Shown: piece after piece, positions 36,961 through 45,468 of the stretch
How positions within the stretch are numbered: the first letter of the stretch is position 1
Layout: each line of letters starts with the position of its first letter
Origin: Rhizobium deserti
GTDB lineage: Bacteria > Pseudomonadota > Alphaproteobacteria > Rhizobiales > Rhizobiaceae
Length of the DNA: 64,000 bases
Assembly: GCF_004358025.1 (NCBI RefSeq)
Contig: NZ_SMTL01000004.1
Location: 1-64,000, forward strand
Reading direction: 5' to 3'
Translations under genes and position numbers: made by a program
The notes under the pieces: generated by a model
The model's input: the letters and a program-made list of their open reading frames with translations, nothing else
The model's database searches: none
Told to the model about the DNA's origin: nothing

Positions 36961-37752
36961 CTACGCCAGCATGCTGGCGCCGCGGTCCAGATAAGTATCC
37001 AGGAACTGGTCGAGGCGCGGGTGACGCGGCTTGGCGAAAACCTCGGCGGGCGGCCCGGAAAAGAGCAGTCGGCCATGGTCGAGGAAGCTGATCTGGTTTG
37101 CCACCGTCGCGGCAAAGCCGATCTCATGGGTAACCACCACCATGGTCATCCCCTCGTCGGCAAGGTCGCGCATGACCTTCAGCACTTCGCCGGTCAGTTC
37201 CGGGTCAAGCGCAGAAGTGGCCTCGTCGAACAGCATGATCTTCGGTTCGAGGGCGAGCGCACGGGCGATGGCGACCCGCTGCTGCTGGCCGCCGGACAGC
37301 TGCGATGGATAATGGCCGGCGCGATTTTCCAAGCCGACCTTACGGAGCTGAGCCATCGCCTTTTCGTCGGCGTCCGCCTTCGGCATCTTGCGGACGATCT
37401 TCAAAGCTTCGCTGACATTGCCAAGCGCCGTCATGTGCGGCCAAAGGTTGAACTGCTGGAAGACCATGCCGGTCTGTGCACGGACAGCCCGGATCTGTCC
37501 CGGCGGCAGACGTTCCCGCTTGCCACTTGGTGTTTCGAAGAAGCCCAGCGCCTCACCATTGATGGTGATCATGCCGCTCGTGGATTCCTCAAGAAAGGCG
37601 AGGCAGCGCAGCAGCGTGCTTTTACCGGAACCGGAAGGACCGATCAGGCATGAAACCTTGCCTTGCGGAATTTCCAGGTTGATATCCTGCAGAACGGTCG
37701 CGTTTCCGAACCGCTTGACCAGGTTTTGAATGGTGATGGCGGATAGGGTCAT
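36961..37752 (-). CDS. amino-acid ABC transporter ATP-binding protein
   Basis: A 263-residue ATPase of the polar-amino-acid class. Walker A is GPSGSGKST, the Q-loop MVFQQFNLW, the signature [15 protein letters not shown] and Walker B IMLFDEATSALD, where Ala replaces the common Pro. VVVTHEIGFA is the H-loop. Its ATG overlaps the permease stop by 4 bases. It is followed 21 bases later by hutC. Its place beside hutC suggests histidine or a related compound as cargo (inference). Confidence 0.9.
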   Translation of the reverse strand: MTLSAITIQNLVKRFGNATVLQDINLEIPQGKVSCLIGPSGSGKSTLLRCLAFLEESTSGMITINGEALGFFETPSGKRERLPPGQIRAVRAQTGMVFQQFNLWPHMTALGNVSEALKIVRKMPKADADEKAMAQLRKVGLENRAGHYPSQLSGGQQQRVAIARALALEPKIMLFDEATSALDPELTGEVLKVMRDLADEGMTMVVVTHEIGFAATVANQISFLDHGRLLFSGPPAEVFAKPRHPRLDQFLDTYLDRGASMLA

Positions 37753-38417
37753 GCTTTCGAAAACCTCAAGCGGGAAAGGCGATATTCAGCAAGCCTGCCA
37801 ATCCGGTCGGTCAGCTCGACTAGCACCCAATAAACCACGGCAAGGATGAAGATGGCTTCCAGATAGGCATATTGCTGCGAGCCGATGGCGCTGACGGTTG
37901 CCGTCAGTTCCGGCACGGTGATGATCGACAAAACGGCGGATTCCTTCAGCAGGATCACCGAAAGGTTGACCGCCGGCGGCAGCACGATCACTGCCATTTC
38001 GGGGATCTGGATGCGTCGGATTGTCTGCAGGCGGGTCATGCCGAGGCAGCCTGCCGCTTCCACATGACCTGCCGGCACGGCACCGAATCCGGCGCGGAAA
38101 ATCTCGCTGTAACAGGCGGCACTATAGACCATCAGGCCGATCAGGCCACAGGGGATCGGATCCAGCATCAGGCCGACGAAGGGGCCTCCATAGTAGAGGA
38201 GGAAGATCTGAATGAGAAAAGGCGTGCCACGCAGCACTTCGACGATCGAACCCAGAACGGCGTTCGTCACGAATCCCCCAAAGCGGCGCGCCGTCGCCAC
38301 GAGAAAGCCGAGGACGACACCGCCGGCAATACCGGCAACCCACAGAAGAATGGTAACAAGTAGCCCGTTAGCAAGCTCAGGCAGTTTCTCGATGATGACT
38401 TCAGGATTGAAGATCAT
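37749..38417 (-). CDS. amino-acid ABC transporter permease
   Basis: A 222-residue inner-membrane permease with about five hydrophobic segments. LRGTPFLIQIFLLYYGGPFV and the coupling loop FRAGFGAVPAGHVEAAGCLG are those of HisM/GlnP-like proteins. It overlaps the partner permease upstream and the ATPase downstream by 4 bases each, so the three proteins are translationally coupled. Confidence 0.88.
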   Translation of the reverse strand: MIFNPEVIIEKLPELANGLLVTILLWVAGIAGGVVLGFLVATARRFGGFVTNAVLGSIVEVLRGTPFLIQIFLLYYGGPFVGLMLDPIPCGLIGLMVYSAACYSEIFRAGFGAVPAGHVEAAGCLGMTRLQTIRRIQIPEMAVIVLPPAVNLSVILLKESAVLSIITVPELTATVSAIGSQQYAYLEAIFILAVVYWVLVELTDRIGRLAEYRLSRLRFSKA

Positions 38418-39055
38418 ATGGAGGTCCTCGCGAGCCTTCGCTCTGCATAGCGGCCGATCAGCGCAATCACCGAGCAGATCACGAGGTAGATAAGACCGGC
38501 ACTGAGGAAGATCGGGATCGGCAGATAGGTGCTAGATGCGAGATCCTGTGCCATCTTGGTCAGTTCGATGATGCCGACGACCGACACAAGCGATGACGAT
38601 TTGAGGATCATGATCGCTTCGTTGACCAGCGCCGGCAGCGTCAACCTCAGGGCGATCGGAACGCGGATGCGAAAAAAGGTCTGCCGGGGGCTGAGCCCGG
38701 TCACTTCGGCCGCCTCGATCAGTCCCTTCGGAACGCTGGCAAAGCCGCCGCGCAGGTTCTCGGCCTGGTAGGCTGCCGTGCAGAGAGATAGGCCGACGAT
38801 TGCCGCGACAATGCTCGGGACATTCAGGCCGATGGCCGGCAGCAGCGTATAGATCAGCAGAAGCTGGACGAGCAGCGGTACGCCCCGAAAGAAGCTTACG
38901 AACACTCTTGCTGGAGCAGAATAGATGGCCTTGCCGGAAAGGTTCGCGGCCGAAAGCAGAATCGCGATCACGAAACCGATCGCAATCGAGACCAGGCTGA
39001 TACCGATGGTCGAAACCGCGGCCTGAAGAAGAAGCGTAAAAATTTTAAACGTCAT
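38414..39055 (-). CDS. amino-acid ABC transporter permease
   Basis: A 213-residue permease, the first of the pair. FRGVPLLVQLLLIYTLLPAI and the coupling loop LRGGFASVPKGLIEAAEVTG are conserved. About five membrane segments are present. A gap of 110 bases with a GC-rich hairpin separates it from the binding-protein gene upstream. Confidence 0.88.
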   Translation of the reverse strand: MTFKIFTLLLQAAVSTIGISLVSIAIGFVIAILLSAANLSGKAIYSAPARVFVSFFRGVPLLVQLLLIYTLLPAIGLNVPSIVAAIVGLSLCTAAYQAENLRGGFASVPKGLIEAAEVTGLSPRQTFFRIRVPIALRLTLPALVNEAIMILKSSSLVSVVGIIELTKMAQDLASSTYLPIPIFLSAGLIYLVICSVIALIGRYAERRLARTSI

Positions 39056-39112
39056 CTGTCGTCACGTCTCGTCCGCGCGGATGCGGCAGGCGGATGGAGC
39101 AAATGGGAGGAG

Positions 39113-39141
39113 GGGCGGAACGCGTCTGTCGAACCCCGCCC
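39113..39141 (-). terminator. intercistronic hairpin after the binding-protein gene
   Basis: GGGCGG (39113-39118) can pair with CCGCCC (39136-39141). There is no T-run on the minus strand, so it is more likely an mRNA-stabilising or attenuating hairpin than a full terminator. It would let the binding protein be made in excess over the permeases. Confidence 0.4.
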
Positions 39142-39165
39142 ATCAGCACGATACCAGATACTGGC

Positions 39166-39996
39166 TTAGAAGGTAGGTTCCTTGACTTCGTCCGGCGTAT
39201 CGAAGGTCGTGCCGAACCACTTCTCCTGCATCTTCGCCAGGCGACCGTCCTTCTTCATCTTGATCACTTCGGAATTGACATAATCGACGAGGCTGGCGCT
39301 ATCGGCGTCCTTCTTGCCGATAAAGCCGAAATAGGACTTCTTTCCGAAGGCTGGCGTTACAACCTCGAAGGCACCTTTCCGCTGCTTGGCAACGAAAGCG
39401 ATATTGGGCAGCGAATTGGCGACGGCAACGATGCGGCCGGCCGCAAGATCTGCATAGGCGTCGTTGAAGGACACGTATTCGCGCGCCGTGACCTTAGTCG
39501 GAAGTGTTGCCGAATATTCCTGAAGCTGCGCGAACTGCGAGGTGGCCTTGCCCGAGCCGACTGCCTTGCCGGCAATGTCTTCAGGCTTGGTGATCGAAGT
39601 GTCGCCTGCCTTCTTAAGAATGGCTACGGTCGCTTCTGCGATCGGCGCGGTCATCTTGAAGCGTTCGAGGCGTGCCTTGGTAATAGTGGCCGGGCCTGCA
39701 ACGAAATCGAACTTGCCGGCTTCCAGTGCCGGGAAGACGCCGTCCCAGGGCAGTTCGACCCATTCGATCTTGACGCCGAGATCCTTGCCGAGCTCAGCGA
39801 AGAAGTCGACGTTGAGGCCCGTGTGCTCTCCGGCATCGATGAAGTCGAAGGGTGCGAAAGCTGTTTCGGTGCCGACCTTCATCACGCCGGCGGCCTTGAT
39901 ACGAGCAAGCGCGTCATCCGCGGCATGGGCCGAAAATGCGGTGCCGATCAAAAGAGCAGCGCTAACGGCGGCCTTGAGGAAATGTCTCTTGAGCAT
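39166..39996 (-). CDS. periplasmic amino-acid-binding protein
   Basis: A 276-residue solute-binding protein. MLKRHFLKAAVSAALLIGTA and FSAHA give a signal peptide cut near residue 25. VMKVGTETAFAPFDFID, GLNVDFFAELGKDLGV and FDFVAGPATITKARLERF match the polar-amino-acid family. GGAG lies 9 bases before the ATG at 39996. It is first in the operon with two permeases, the ATPase, hutC and the monooxygenase. The ligand cannot be read from the sequence; histidine, urocanate or a substrate of the monooxygenase are the candidates. Confidence 0.88.
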   Translation of the reverse strand: MLKRHFLKAAVSAALLIGTAFSAHAADDALARIKAAGVMKVGTETAFAPFDFIDAGEHTGLNVDFFAELGKDLGVKIEWVELPWDGVFPALEAGKFDFVAGPATITKARLERFKMTAPIAEATVAILKKAGDTSITKPEDIAGKAVGSGKATSQFAQLQEYSATLPTKVTAREYVSFNDAYADLAAGRIVAVANSLPNIAFVAKQRKGAFEVVTPAFGKKSYFGFIGKKDADSASLVDYVNSEVIKMKKDGRLAKMQEKWFGTTFDTPDEVKEPTF

Positions 39997-40075
39997 TGGT
40001 GATTTCTCCGCTTGTTGTTGTTCCGCCTGTCGGCTGTTCCCGTCGTTTCCGTGTTCGTTTGAGCCGCCACGGTAT

Positions 40076-40093
40076 TGACTATACAAATAGACA
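40076..40093. promoter_or_regulatory. imperfect palindrome upstream of the ABC/hutC operon
   Basis: TGACTAT and ATAGACA are inverted repeats with one mismatch around ACAA, about 80 bases before the binding-protein start. On the minus strand the centre reads TTGTATAG, close to the TGTATA core at the hut operator. It may be a HutC or a GntR site. Confidence 0.3.
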
Positions 40094-40167
40094 GAGCTTT
40101 TCGGAGAGAGTCAACGCAGTTTATATGCACTGCAAGAGCGGTCTTGGGAGGCGAGCATCGATGAAAT

Positions 40168-40881
40168 TCAGCGAAGCGTCAATGCGTCCTTGAGCCCCAT
40201 TCCCTGCTTGATCTGCAGGTCAAGGTCCGCCTCGATGTGGTTTATGTGGTGGATCATCAGCTCCGCAGCACGCTTCTCGTCGCCCTGCTCGACGGCATCC
40301 AGAATGGCCGAATGCTCGGAATGGCCGCAGCTGGATGTGCCGGAGCGCCCATACAATGCGATGACCAGCGATGACCTGGCAACGAGTTCTTCCATGAAGC
40401 GCTGCAGGATGGCATTGCCCGCCACCGCGGCCAGCATCAGGTGAAAATCTCCGGAGGCTTTGATCTCGGCGCGGCGGGCTGCCGGACCCCGTTCGTTCAT
40501 ATGGCGCTGCTCCTCGCCGAGCTGGCGGCGGAACTGCTGGATGTCAGCTGGAGTAACGTGGGCCAGGACGCCGGCCATGATGCCTTGCTCGATCAACCGG
40601 CGCGAGGCGAAGACCTGCCGAGCTTCTTCCGGTGACGGGTGGGAAACAAAGGCGCCGCGATTTCGCTCCGTTCTTACGAGACCCTCAAAGGCCAGCATCT
40701 GCAGCGCGGCGCGCACCACCGTCCGGCTGACGTCGAAGAGAGAGCCGACTTCGGCCTCGGAGAGTTTCGTGCCGGGCGCAAGGCGACGATCGATGATCGC
40801 GTTGCGGAGCGCTTCGCGTATAGCCAAGGAGCGGTCTTCTGAGGCCGTTTCAGGGGGAATTATTTTCTCGCTGATATTCAT
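40168..40881 (-). CDS. GntR family transcriptional regulator (FCD type)
   Basis: A 237-residue regulator. The winged helix reads LAPGTKLSEAEVGSLFDVSR then TVVRAALQMLAFEGLV. The FCD domain carries the metal pattern ASGDFHLMLAAVAGN and CGHSEHSAILDAVEQGD, with MIHHINHIE after it. The frame reaches 40920, but AGGA 8 bases before the ATG at 40881 decides the start. It is divergent from the spermidine/putrescine-type ABC operon and probably controls it through the palindromes at 40957 and 41001. Confidence 0.86.
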   Translation of the reverse strand: MNISEKIIPPETASEDRSLAIREALRNAIIDRRLAPGTKLSEAEVGSLFDVSRTVVRAALQMLAFEGLVRTERNRGAFVSHPSPEEARQVFASRRLIEQGIMAGVLAHVTPADIQQFRRQLGEEQRHMNERGPAARRAEIKASGDFHLMLAAVAGNAILQRFMEELVARSSLVIALYGRSGTSSCGHSEHSAILDAVEQGDEKRAAELMIHHINHIEADLDLQIKQGMGLKDALTLR

Positions 40882-40956
40882 CACTGCATCCTGTTGGGTC
40901 TTTGTAACTCGATCAGCCAACCAGTGCCAAGCAGCTTGTTTTCGATCTCAAGCAAG

Positions 40957-40968
40957 ATTGCATACAAT
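40957..40968. promoter_or_regulatory. near-palindrome, possible GntR operator
   Basis: ATTGCATACAAT is a 12-bp inverted repeat with one mismatched pair, in the 229-bp region between the divergent GntR and ABC genes. It resembles the TTGTATACAA-type sites of FCD regulators. Confidence 0.35.
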
Positions 40969-41000
40969 TTCGCCACTGATCGAAATCGGTCGCCTTCATT

Positions 41001-41017
41001 TTGCGCATATTGCGCAA
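41001..41017. promoter_or_regulatory. perfect 17-bp palindrome between GntR and ABC genes
   Basis: TTGCGCA and TGCGCAA are perfect inverted repeats around TAT. It lies about 95 bases before the ATPase start, and unlike the neighbouring site it has a GC-rich core. The local GntR protein or another dimeric regulator could bind here. Confidence 0.45.
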
Positions 41018-41110
41018 GTTGAGAAAGGGTCGCGTCCCAAGCCCTTGGGAAAGCAATAGCTGTAGGAATTGGCACGGCGAATGCATCTTGTTGAGAGATA
41101 GGAGCGCCGA

Positions 41111-42199
41111 ATGCATAAAGCTGCCGAAATCGATATCGTATCTGTGTCCAAGGTATACGGATCAACGACTGCGGTTGATACGATCAGCCTGAAGATCCCG
41201 GGCGGCACCTATTGCTGCCTTTTGGGTCCGTCCGGTTGCGGCAAGACCTCGACGCTGAGGATGATTGCCGGCCACGAAAGCATTTCATCCGGCGACGTTC
41301 GGCTCGGAAATGTCGTTGTTACGGATTTCCCGCCTGCGCGCCGCGGGACGGCGATGATGTTCCAATCCTACGCGCTGTTTCCGCATCTGGATCTCGTCGA
41401 CAACGTCGCTTTTTCGCTGAAGATGAAGGGTATCGATAAGGATGCCCGTCGCGCCAAGGCCATGGACATGCTGCGGCTGATGCAGCTGGAAGCCTATGCG
41501 ACGCGCCGGCCGGCCCAGCTTTCCGGCGGCCAGCAGCAGCGCGTGGCGCTTGCCCGTGCGCTGATCACCGATCCAGAGGCGCTGCTGCTCGATGAGCCGC
41601 TTTCGGCGCTTGATCCGTTTCTTAAGATCCGAATGCGCGCGGAACTGAAGAAGCTGCAGACCTCGCTCGGCATCACCTTTGTGCATGTGACCCATAGCCA
41701 GGAAGAGGCGATGGCCTTGGCGGATATCATCGTCATCATGAACGACGGCCGCATTGAACAGGCGGCGCACCCGCGGGTCGTGTTTGAAAAGCCGGCGACC
41801 GCTTTCGTCGCCAGATTCATGGGCGATCACAACGTCATCTCGGGGCGCGTGACCAAGAGCCAGGGTGGGGAAATGATGCTCTCCGTACCGGCCGGCGCCG
41901 ATTTTGTGGCAACGGGCGACAATGGCGAATTGACTGATACGGCCGATATCGCCATCCGCACCGATCACGTCCGCATCGGCCCTCCTTCGGAAAAGGGCCT
42001 GGGATTCACCGGCTCGGTGACGAACGTCGAATATCGCGGCTCTTCGGTGAAGCTCTCGGTCAACGGCGCCGGCATCGAGGACTTTACAGCAATCATCACG
42101 GACAAGGACTTTTTCGCCAACCCGGTGAAGGTCGGAGAAGCGATACAGCTGTCCTGGGGCCGCGAGGACGCGATCGTCCTCGGTCGCCTCAAGCACTAG
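41111..42199 (+). CDS. ABC transporter ATP-binding protein (PotA type)
   Basis: A 362-residue ATPase. Walker A is GPSGCGKTS, the Q-loop MMFQSYALF, the signature [15 protein letters not shown] and Walker B LLLDEPLSALD. The C-terminal about 110 residues form the TOBE regulatory domain (RTDHVRIGPPSEKG) of the spermidine/putrescine/iron class. It is the first gene of an operon with a binding protein, two permeases, a racemase-family protein and an acetyltransferase. The real cargo is uncertain, since PotA-like ATPases also serve opines, amino acids and other small amines. Confidence 0.88.
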   Translation: MHKAAEIDIVSVSKVYGSTTAVDTISLKIPGGTYCCLLGPSGCGKTSTLRMIAGHESISSGDVRLGNVVVTDFPPARRGTAMMFQSYALFPHLDLVDNVAFSLKMKGIDKDARRAKAMDMLRLMQLEAYATRRPAQLSGGQQQRVALARALITDPEALLLDEPLSALDPFLKIRMRAELKKLQTSLGITFVHVTHSQEEAMALADIIVIMNDGRIEQAAHPRVVFEKPATAFVARFMGDHNVISGRVTKSQGGEMMLSVPAGADFVATGDNGELTDTADIAIRTDHVRIGPPSEKGLGFTGSVTNVEYRGSSVKLSVNGAGIEDFTAIITDKDFFANPVKVGEAIQLSWGREDAIVLGRLKH

Positions 42200-42238
42200 C
42201 CACCGCCCAACAAAAAACTTAACAGAGGAGAACAGGCA

Positions 42239-43528
42239 ATGACTGAGACCAAGAAGACATCCAAGGGTATTTCGCGACGCGCGCTGCTGAAGACGGCTTC
42301 TGCCGCGGCCGGTCTTGCCGCCGGCTCCGGTGCCATCACCGGCTTCCCGACTATCTGGGCGCAGAGCAAGATCACCATCCGCCAGTTCGGCACCGGCGTC
42401 TCAAACCTCAATGCGATCGCCGAAAAGTGCAAGGCCGACCTCGGCATCACGCTCGAAATGACCGCAACCGATTCGGATGCCGCCGCCCAGCGCGCCGTCA
42501 CCCAACCGAATTCCTACGACATTGCCGATATCGAATACTGGATCCTGAAGAAGGTCTATCCGGCCGGCGTCATCCAGCCCATGGATGTCAAGAAGCTGAA
42601 ATATTACGACAAGGTCGTGCCGCTCTTCAAGAACGGCAAGCTGAAGCCGGACAGCGTGATCGCGCAGGGTACTGCGCCGCACACGGTCGGGTTCGTCGAA
42701 AAGGCGAGTGACAAGAAATTCGCCAAGGAAGAAACCCAGTGGTTCACGATGATGCCGACGATCTACAATGCCGATACGCTCGGCATTCGTCCTGACCTGG
42801 TCGGTCGCGAGATCTCGACCTGGGCCGACATCATGGACCCGAAGTTCAAGGGCAAGACGTCGATCCTCAACATTCCGTCGATCGGCATCATGGATGCGGC
42901 GATGATCATGGAAGCCATGGGCAACATGAAGTATGCCGACAAGGGCAACATGACCAAGGCGGAAATCGACAAGACCATCGACTTCCTGATCAAGGCCAAG
43001 CAGGCCGGTCAGTTCCGCGCCTTCTGGAAGTCCTTCGACGAAAGCGTCAACCTGATGTCGTCCGGCGAAGTGGTCATCCAGTCCATGTGGTCGCCGGCCG
43101 TTGCCGCCGTGCGTTCCCAGGGTATCGCCTGCAAATACCAGCCGCTCAAGGAAGGCTACCGTTCGTGGGGCGGCGGTCTCGGCCTCGCGTCGCATCTCAA
43201 GGGCGCGCAGCTCGATGCGGCCTATGAATACATCAACTGGTACACGTCCGGCTGGGTCGGCGCCTACCTGAACCGCCAGGGTTACTATTCGGCGGCCATG
43301 GACACCGCCAAGGAACATATGTCCGCCGACGAGTGGGGCTACTGGATCGAAGGCAAGCCGGCCCAGGGCGACATCGTCGCTCCGGATGGCAAGGTCATGG
43401 AAAAGGCCGGCGCCGTACGCGACGGCGGTTCGTTCGAAGAACGCATGGGCCATGTCGCATGCTGGAACTCGGTCATGGACGAGGACCGCTACATGGTGCG
43501 CCGCTGGAACGAGTTCATCGCCGCTTAA
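42239..43528 (+). CDS. PotD-type substrate-binding protein with Tat signal
   Basis: A 429-residue extracytoplasmic binding protein. The N-terminus has a twin-arginine signal (SRRALLKTASAAAGLAAG, about residues 13-30) and a cleavage region near WAQS. The mature part starts KITIRQFGTGVSNL, and YDIADIEYWILKKVYPAGVI is the region of ligand contact in such proteins. GAGGAG precedes the ATG. It is longer than E. coli PotD (348 residues). Tat export implies folding before export, common in rhizobial proteins of this class. Confidence 0.87.
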   Translation: MTETKKTSKGISRRALLKTASAAAGLAAGSGAITGFPTIWAQSKITIRQFGTGVSNLNAIAEKCKADLGITLEMTATDSDAAAQRAVTQPNSYDIADIEYWILKKVYPAGVIQPMDVKKLKYYDKVVPLFKNGKLKPDSVIAQGTAPHTVGFVEKASDKKFAKEETQWFTMMPTIYNADTLGIRPDLVGREISTWADIMDPKFKGKTSILNIPSIGIMDAAMIMEAMGNMKYADKGNMTKAEIDKTIDFLIKAKQAGQFRAFWKSFDESVNLMSSGEVVIQSMWSPAVAAVRSQGIACKYQPLKEGYRSWGGGLGLASHLKGAQLDAAYEYINWYTSGWVGAYLNRQGYYSAAMDTAKEHMSADEWGYWIEGKPAQGDIVAPDGKVMEKAGAVRDGGSFEERMGHVACWNSVMDEDRYMVRRWNEFIAA

Positions 43529-43529
43529 C

Positions 43530-43677
43530 GCAGGCTTAACCCCTGCCAAACGCTTTCATGCTCTCCGCCGTCGTCCTCGGGCTTGACCCGAGGATCCATG
43601 CCGCGGGCGGCGGCTCAATGGGTTAAGGCAGACGGCCAACCAACGTGGATCCTCGGGTCAAGCCCGAGGATGACGAC
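43530..43677. repeat. dispersed palindromic repeat and hairpin between transporter genes
   Basis: A left arm at 43570-43598 (GTCGTCCTCGGGCTTGACCC...) is the inverse of the right arm at 43646-43677, and each arm is itself near-palindromic (CCTCGGG-n5-CCCGAGG). Such CCTCGGG-TTGA-CCCGAGG elements are scattered in rhizobial genomes and resemble RIME-type repeats. A smaller hairpin (GCAGG/CCTGC, 43530-43546) precedes it directly after the binding-protein stop. The element sits inside an operon, so it would be transcribed as a long stem-loop and may set the expression ratio. Confidence 0.75.
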
Positions 43678-43728
43678 CGGGTGGGGGGAAAGTATTTCCC
43701 TCACCCTCGAACCTCGGGAACGTACAAG

Positions 43729-44640
43729 ATGGCGACGATCACATCCTCGGAACCGGTCAAGGGCCAAGCCATCAAGGCGAAGAGATTTCATCTCTTGCCG
43801 GCTTCCATCTCCTATCTGCAGGCGACGCCGCTGACATTGATCCTCGGCGGCTTCCTGCTTCTGCCGGTCCTGATGATCACCGTCGTCAGCTTCTGGGATT
43901 ATGATTTTGCCCAGATGTATCCTGATTTCGTCACTTTCAACTACACCGAAACGCTCGGCTCGTGGGTGACTTGGAAGACCTATCTGAACACGCTGAAATA
44001 CGCCTTCATGGTATGGGTGATCACCCTGTTCGTCGGTTTCTGGGTCGCCTATTTCCTGGCCTTCCATATCCGCACCAGTGCCATGCAGATGGTGCTGTTT
44101 CTCGTCTGCACCGTGCCTTTCCTGACGTCGAATATCATCCGGATGATCTCATGGATCCCGGTTCTGGGCCGTAATGGTCTGGTCAACTCGACGCTGATCA
44201 GTTCCCGCCTGATTTCCGAACCGATTGAATGGCTGCTCTATTCGGACTTTGCGGTCGTGCTGGCTATGGTGCATCTCTACACGCTCTTCATGGTCACACC
44301 GATCTTCAACACGCTCATGCGCGTTGACAAGTCGCTGGTCGAAGCCGCCCGTGACGCCGGCGCATCGAGCTGGCAGATCCTCACCAACGTCATCCTGCCG
44401 CTCGCTAAGCCGGGGATGGCGATCGGCACGATCTTCGTCGTCACACTGGTGATGGCGGATTTCTCGACCGTGCAAGTCATGTCTGGCGGACAGAGCGCCT
44501 CGGTGGCGCTGATGATGAAGAACCAGATGTCGCTGCTGCAATATCCGGCTGCCGCTGCCAACGCCGTCGTGTTGCTCGTCCTCGTCCTTTTGATGGTCGC
44601 CGGCATCCTGCGCATCGTCGACATTCGTAAGGAGCTTTGA
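43729..44640 (+). CDS. ABC transporter permease (PotB type)
   Basis: A 303-residue inner-membrane permease with six hydrophobic segments. The cytoplasmic loop VDKSLVEAARDAGASSWQIL is the EAA motif that docks on the ATPase. The ATG at 43729 is chosen because the frame upstream runs through the palindromic repeat. It pairs with the permease starting 2 bases after its stop. Confidence 0.87.
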   Translation: MATITSSEPVKGQAIKAKRFHLLPASISYLQATPLTLILGGFLLLPVLMITVVSFWDYDFAQMYPDFVTFNYTETLGSWVTWKTYLNTLKYAFMVWVITLFVGFWVAYFLAFHIRTSAMQMVLFLVCTVPFLTSNIIRMISWIPVLGRNGLVNSTLISSRLISEPIEWLLYSDFAVVLAMVHLYTLFMVTPIFNTLMRVDKSLVEAARDAGASSWQILTNVILPLAKPGMAIGTIFVVTLVMADFSTVQVMSGGQSASVALMMKNQMSLLQYPAAAANAVVLLVLVLLMVAGILRIVDIRKEL

Positions 44641-44641
44641 C

Positions 44642-45460
44642 ATGCATAGTGACAAGCGCGGCCGCGAATTCTACATCCTGGCGATCTTCTTCGCGATCTT
44701 CGTGCTCTTCCTTTATGGCCCGCTTTCGGCCGTCCTGATCCTTTCGTTCCAGGGGCCGAACGGCGGATTGACCTTCCCGCTCAATGGCGTGTCGCTGCGT
44801 TGGTTTGCAAACCTGTTCGAAACCCAGGCAGTCGGCGATTTTGGTGGCTCGTTCCGCCGCTCGGCCATTTTAGGGATCATGGTCATGCTGGTAACCGTCG
44901 TCGTGTCGCTGCTGGCCGGGCTCGCATTTCGCCGCCGCTTCATCGGCGCAACGCCGCTTTTCTATCTCGCCGTCGCAAGTCTCGTCGTGCCGTCGATCAT
45001 TATCTCCCTCGGCATCGGGGTCGTGTTTCAGCAATTGGGCTTCCAGCCGAACTGGTACACGTCCGCCTTCGGCGCGCATCTCACCTGGACGCTGCCCTTC
45101 GGCGTGTTGATCATGTTTGCCGTCTTTAACCGTTTCTCCCCAGCCTATGAGGAGGCCGCGCGAGATCTTGGTGCCAGTTCCTGGCAGACTTTTGCCCATG
45201 TCGTGCTGCCGATGATCGCGCCAAGCCTGATCGGCGTCGGCCTGTTCGGCTTCACGCTGTCCTATGATGAATTTGCCCGCACATTGATGACAGCGGGATC
45301 CTTCAATACCCTTCCGCTCGAAATCTATGGCATGACCACCAATGTCACGACGCCGGTGCTTTATGCGCTCGGTACGGTGACGACGGTGTTTTCCTTCCTC
45401 GTCATTGCCGGAACGCTCGGGCTCATCGTCCATCTCAATCGCCGCCGTCTGCGGCCGTGA
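44642..45460 (+). CDS. ABC transporter permease (PotC type)
   Basis: A 272-residue permease with six hydrophobic segments. The EAA loop is YEEAARDLGASSWQTFAHVV. FLYGPLSAVLILSFQGPNGG near the N-terminus and FGFTLSYDEFARTLMTAGS near the C-terminus are typical of PotC proteins. It completes the four-part importer with the genes upstream. Confidence 0.87.
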   Translation: MHSDKRGREFYILAIFFAIFVLFLYGPLSAVLILSFQGPNGGLTFPLNGVSLRWFANLFETQAVGDFGGSFRRSAILGIMVMLVTVVVSLLAGLAFRRRFIGATPLFYLAVASLVVPSIIISLGIGVVFQQLGFQPNWYTSAFGAHLTWTLPFGVLIMFAVFNRFSPAYEEAARDLGASSWQTFAHVVLPMIAPSLIGVGLFGFTLSYDEFARTLMTAGSFNTLPLEIYGMTTNVTTPVLYALGTVTTVFSFLVIAGTLGLIVHLNRRRLRP

Positions 45461-45468
45461 AGCAATCC

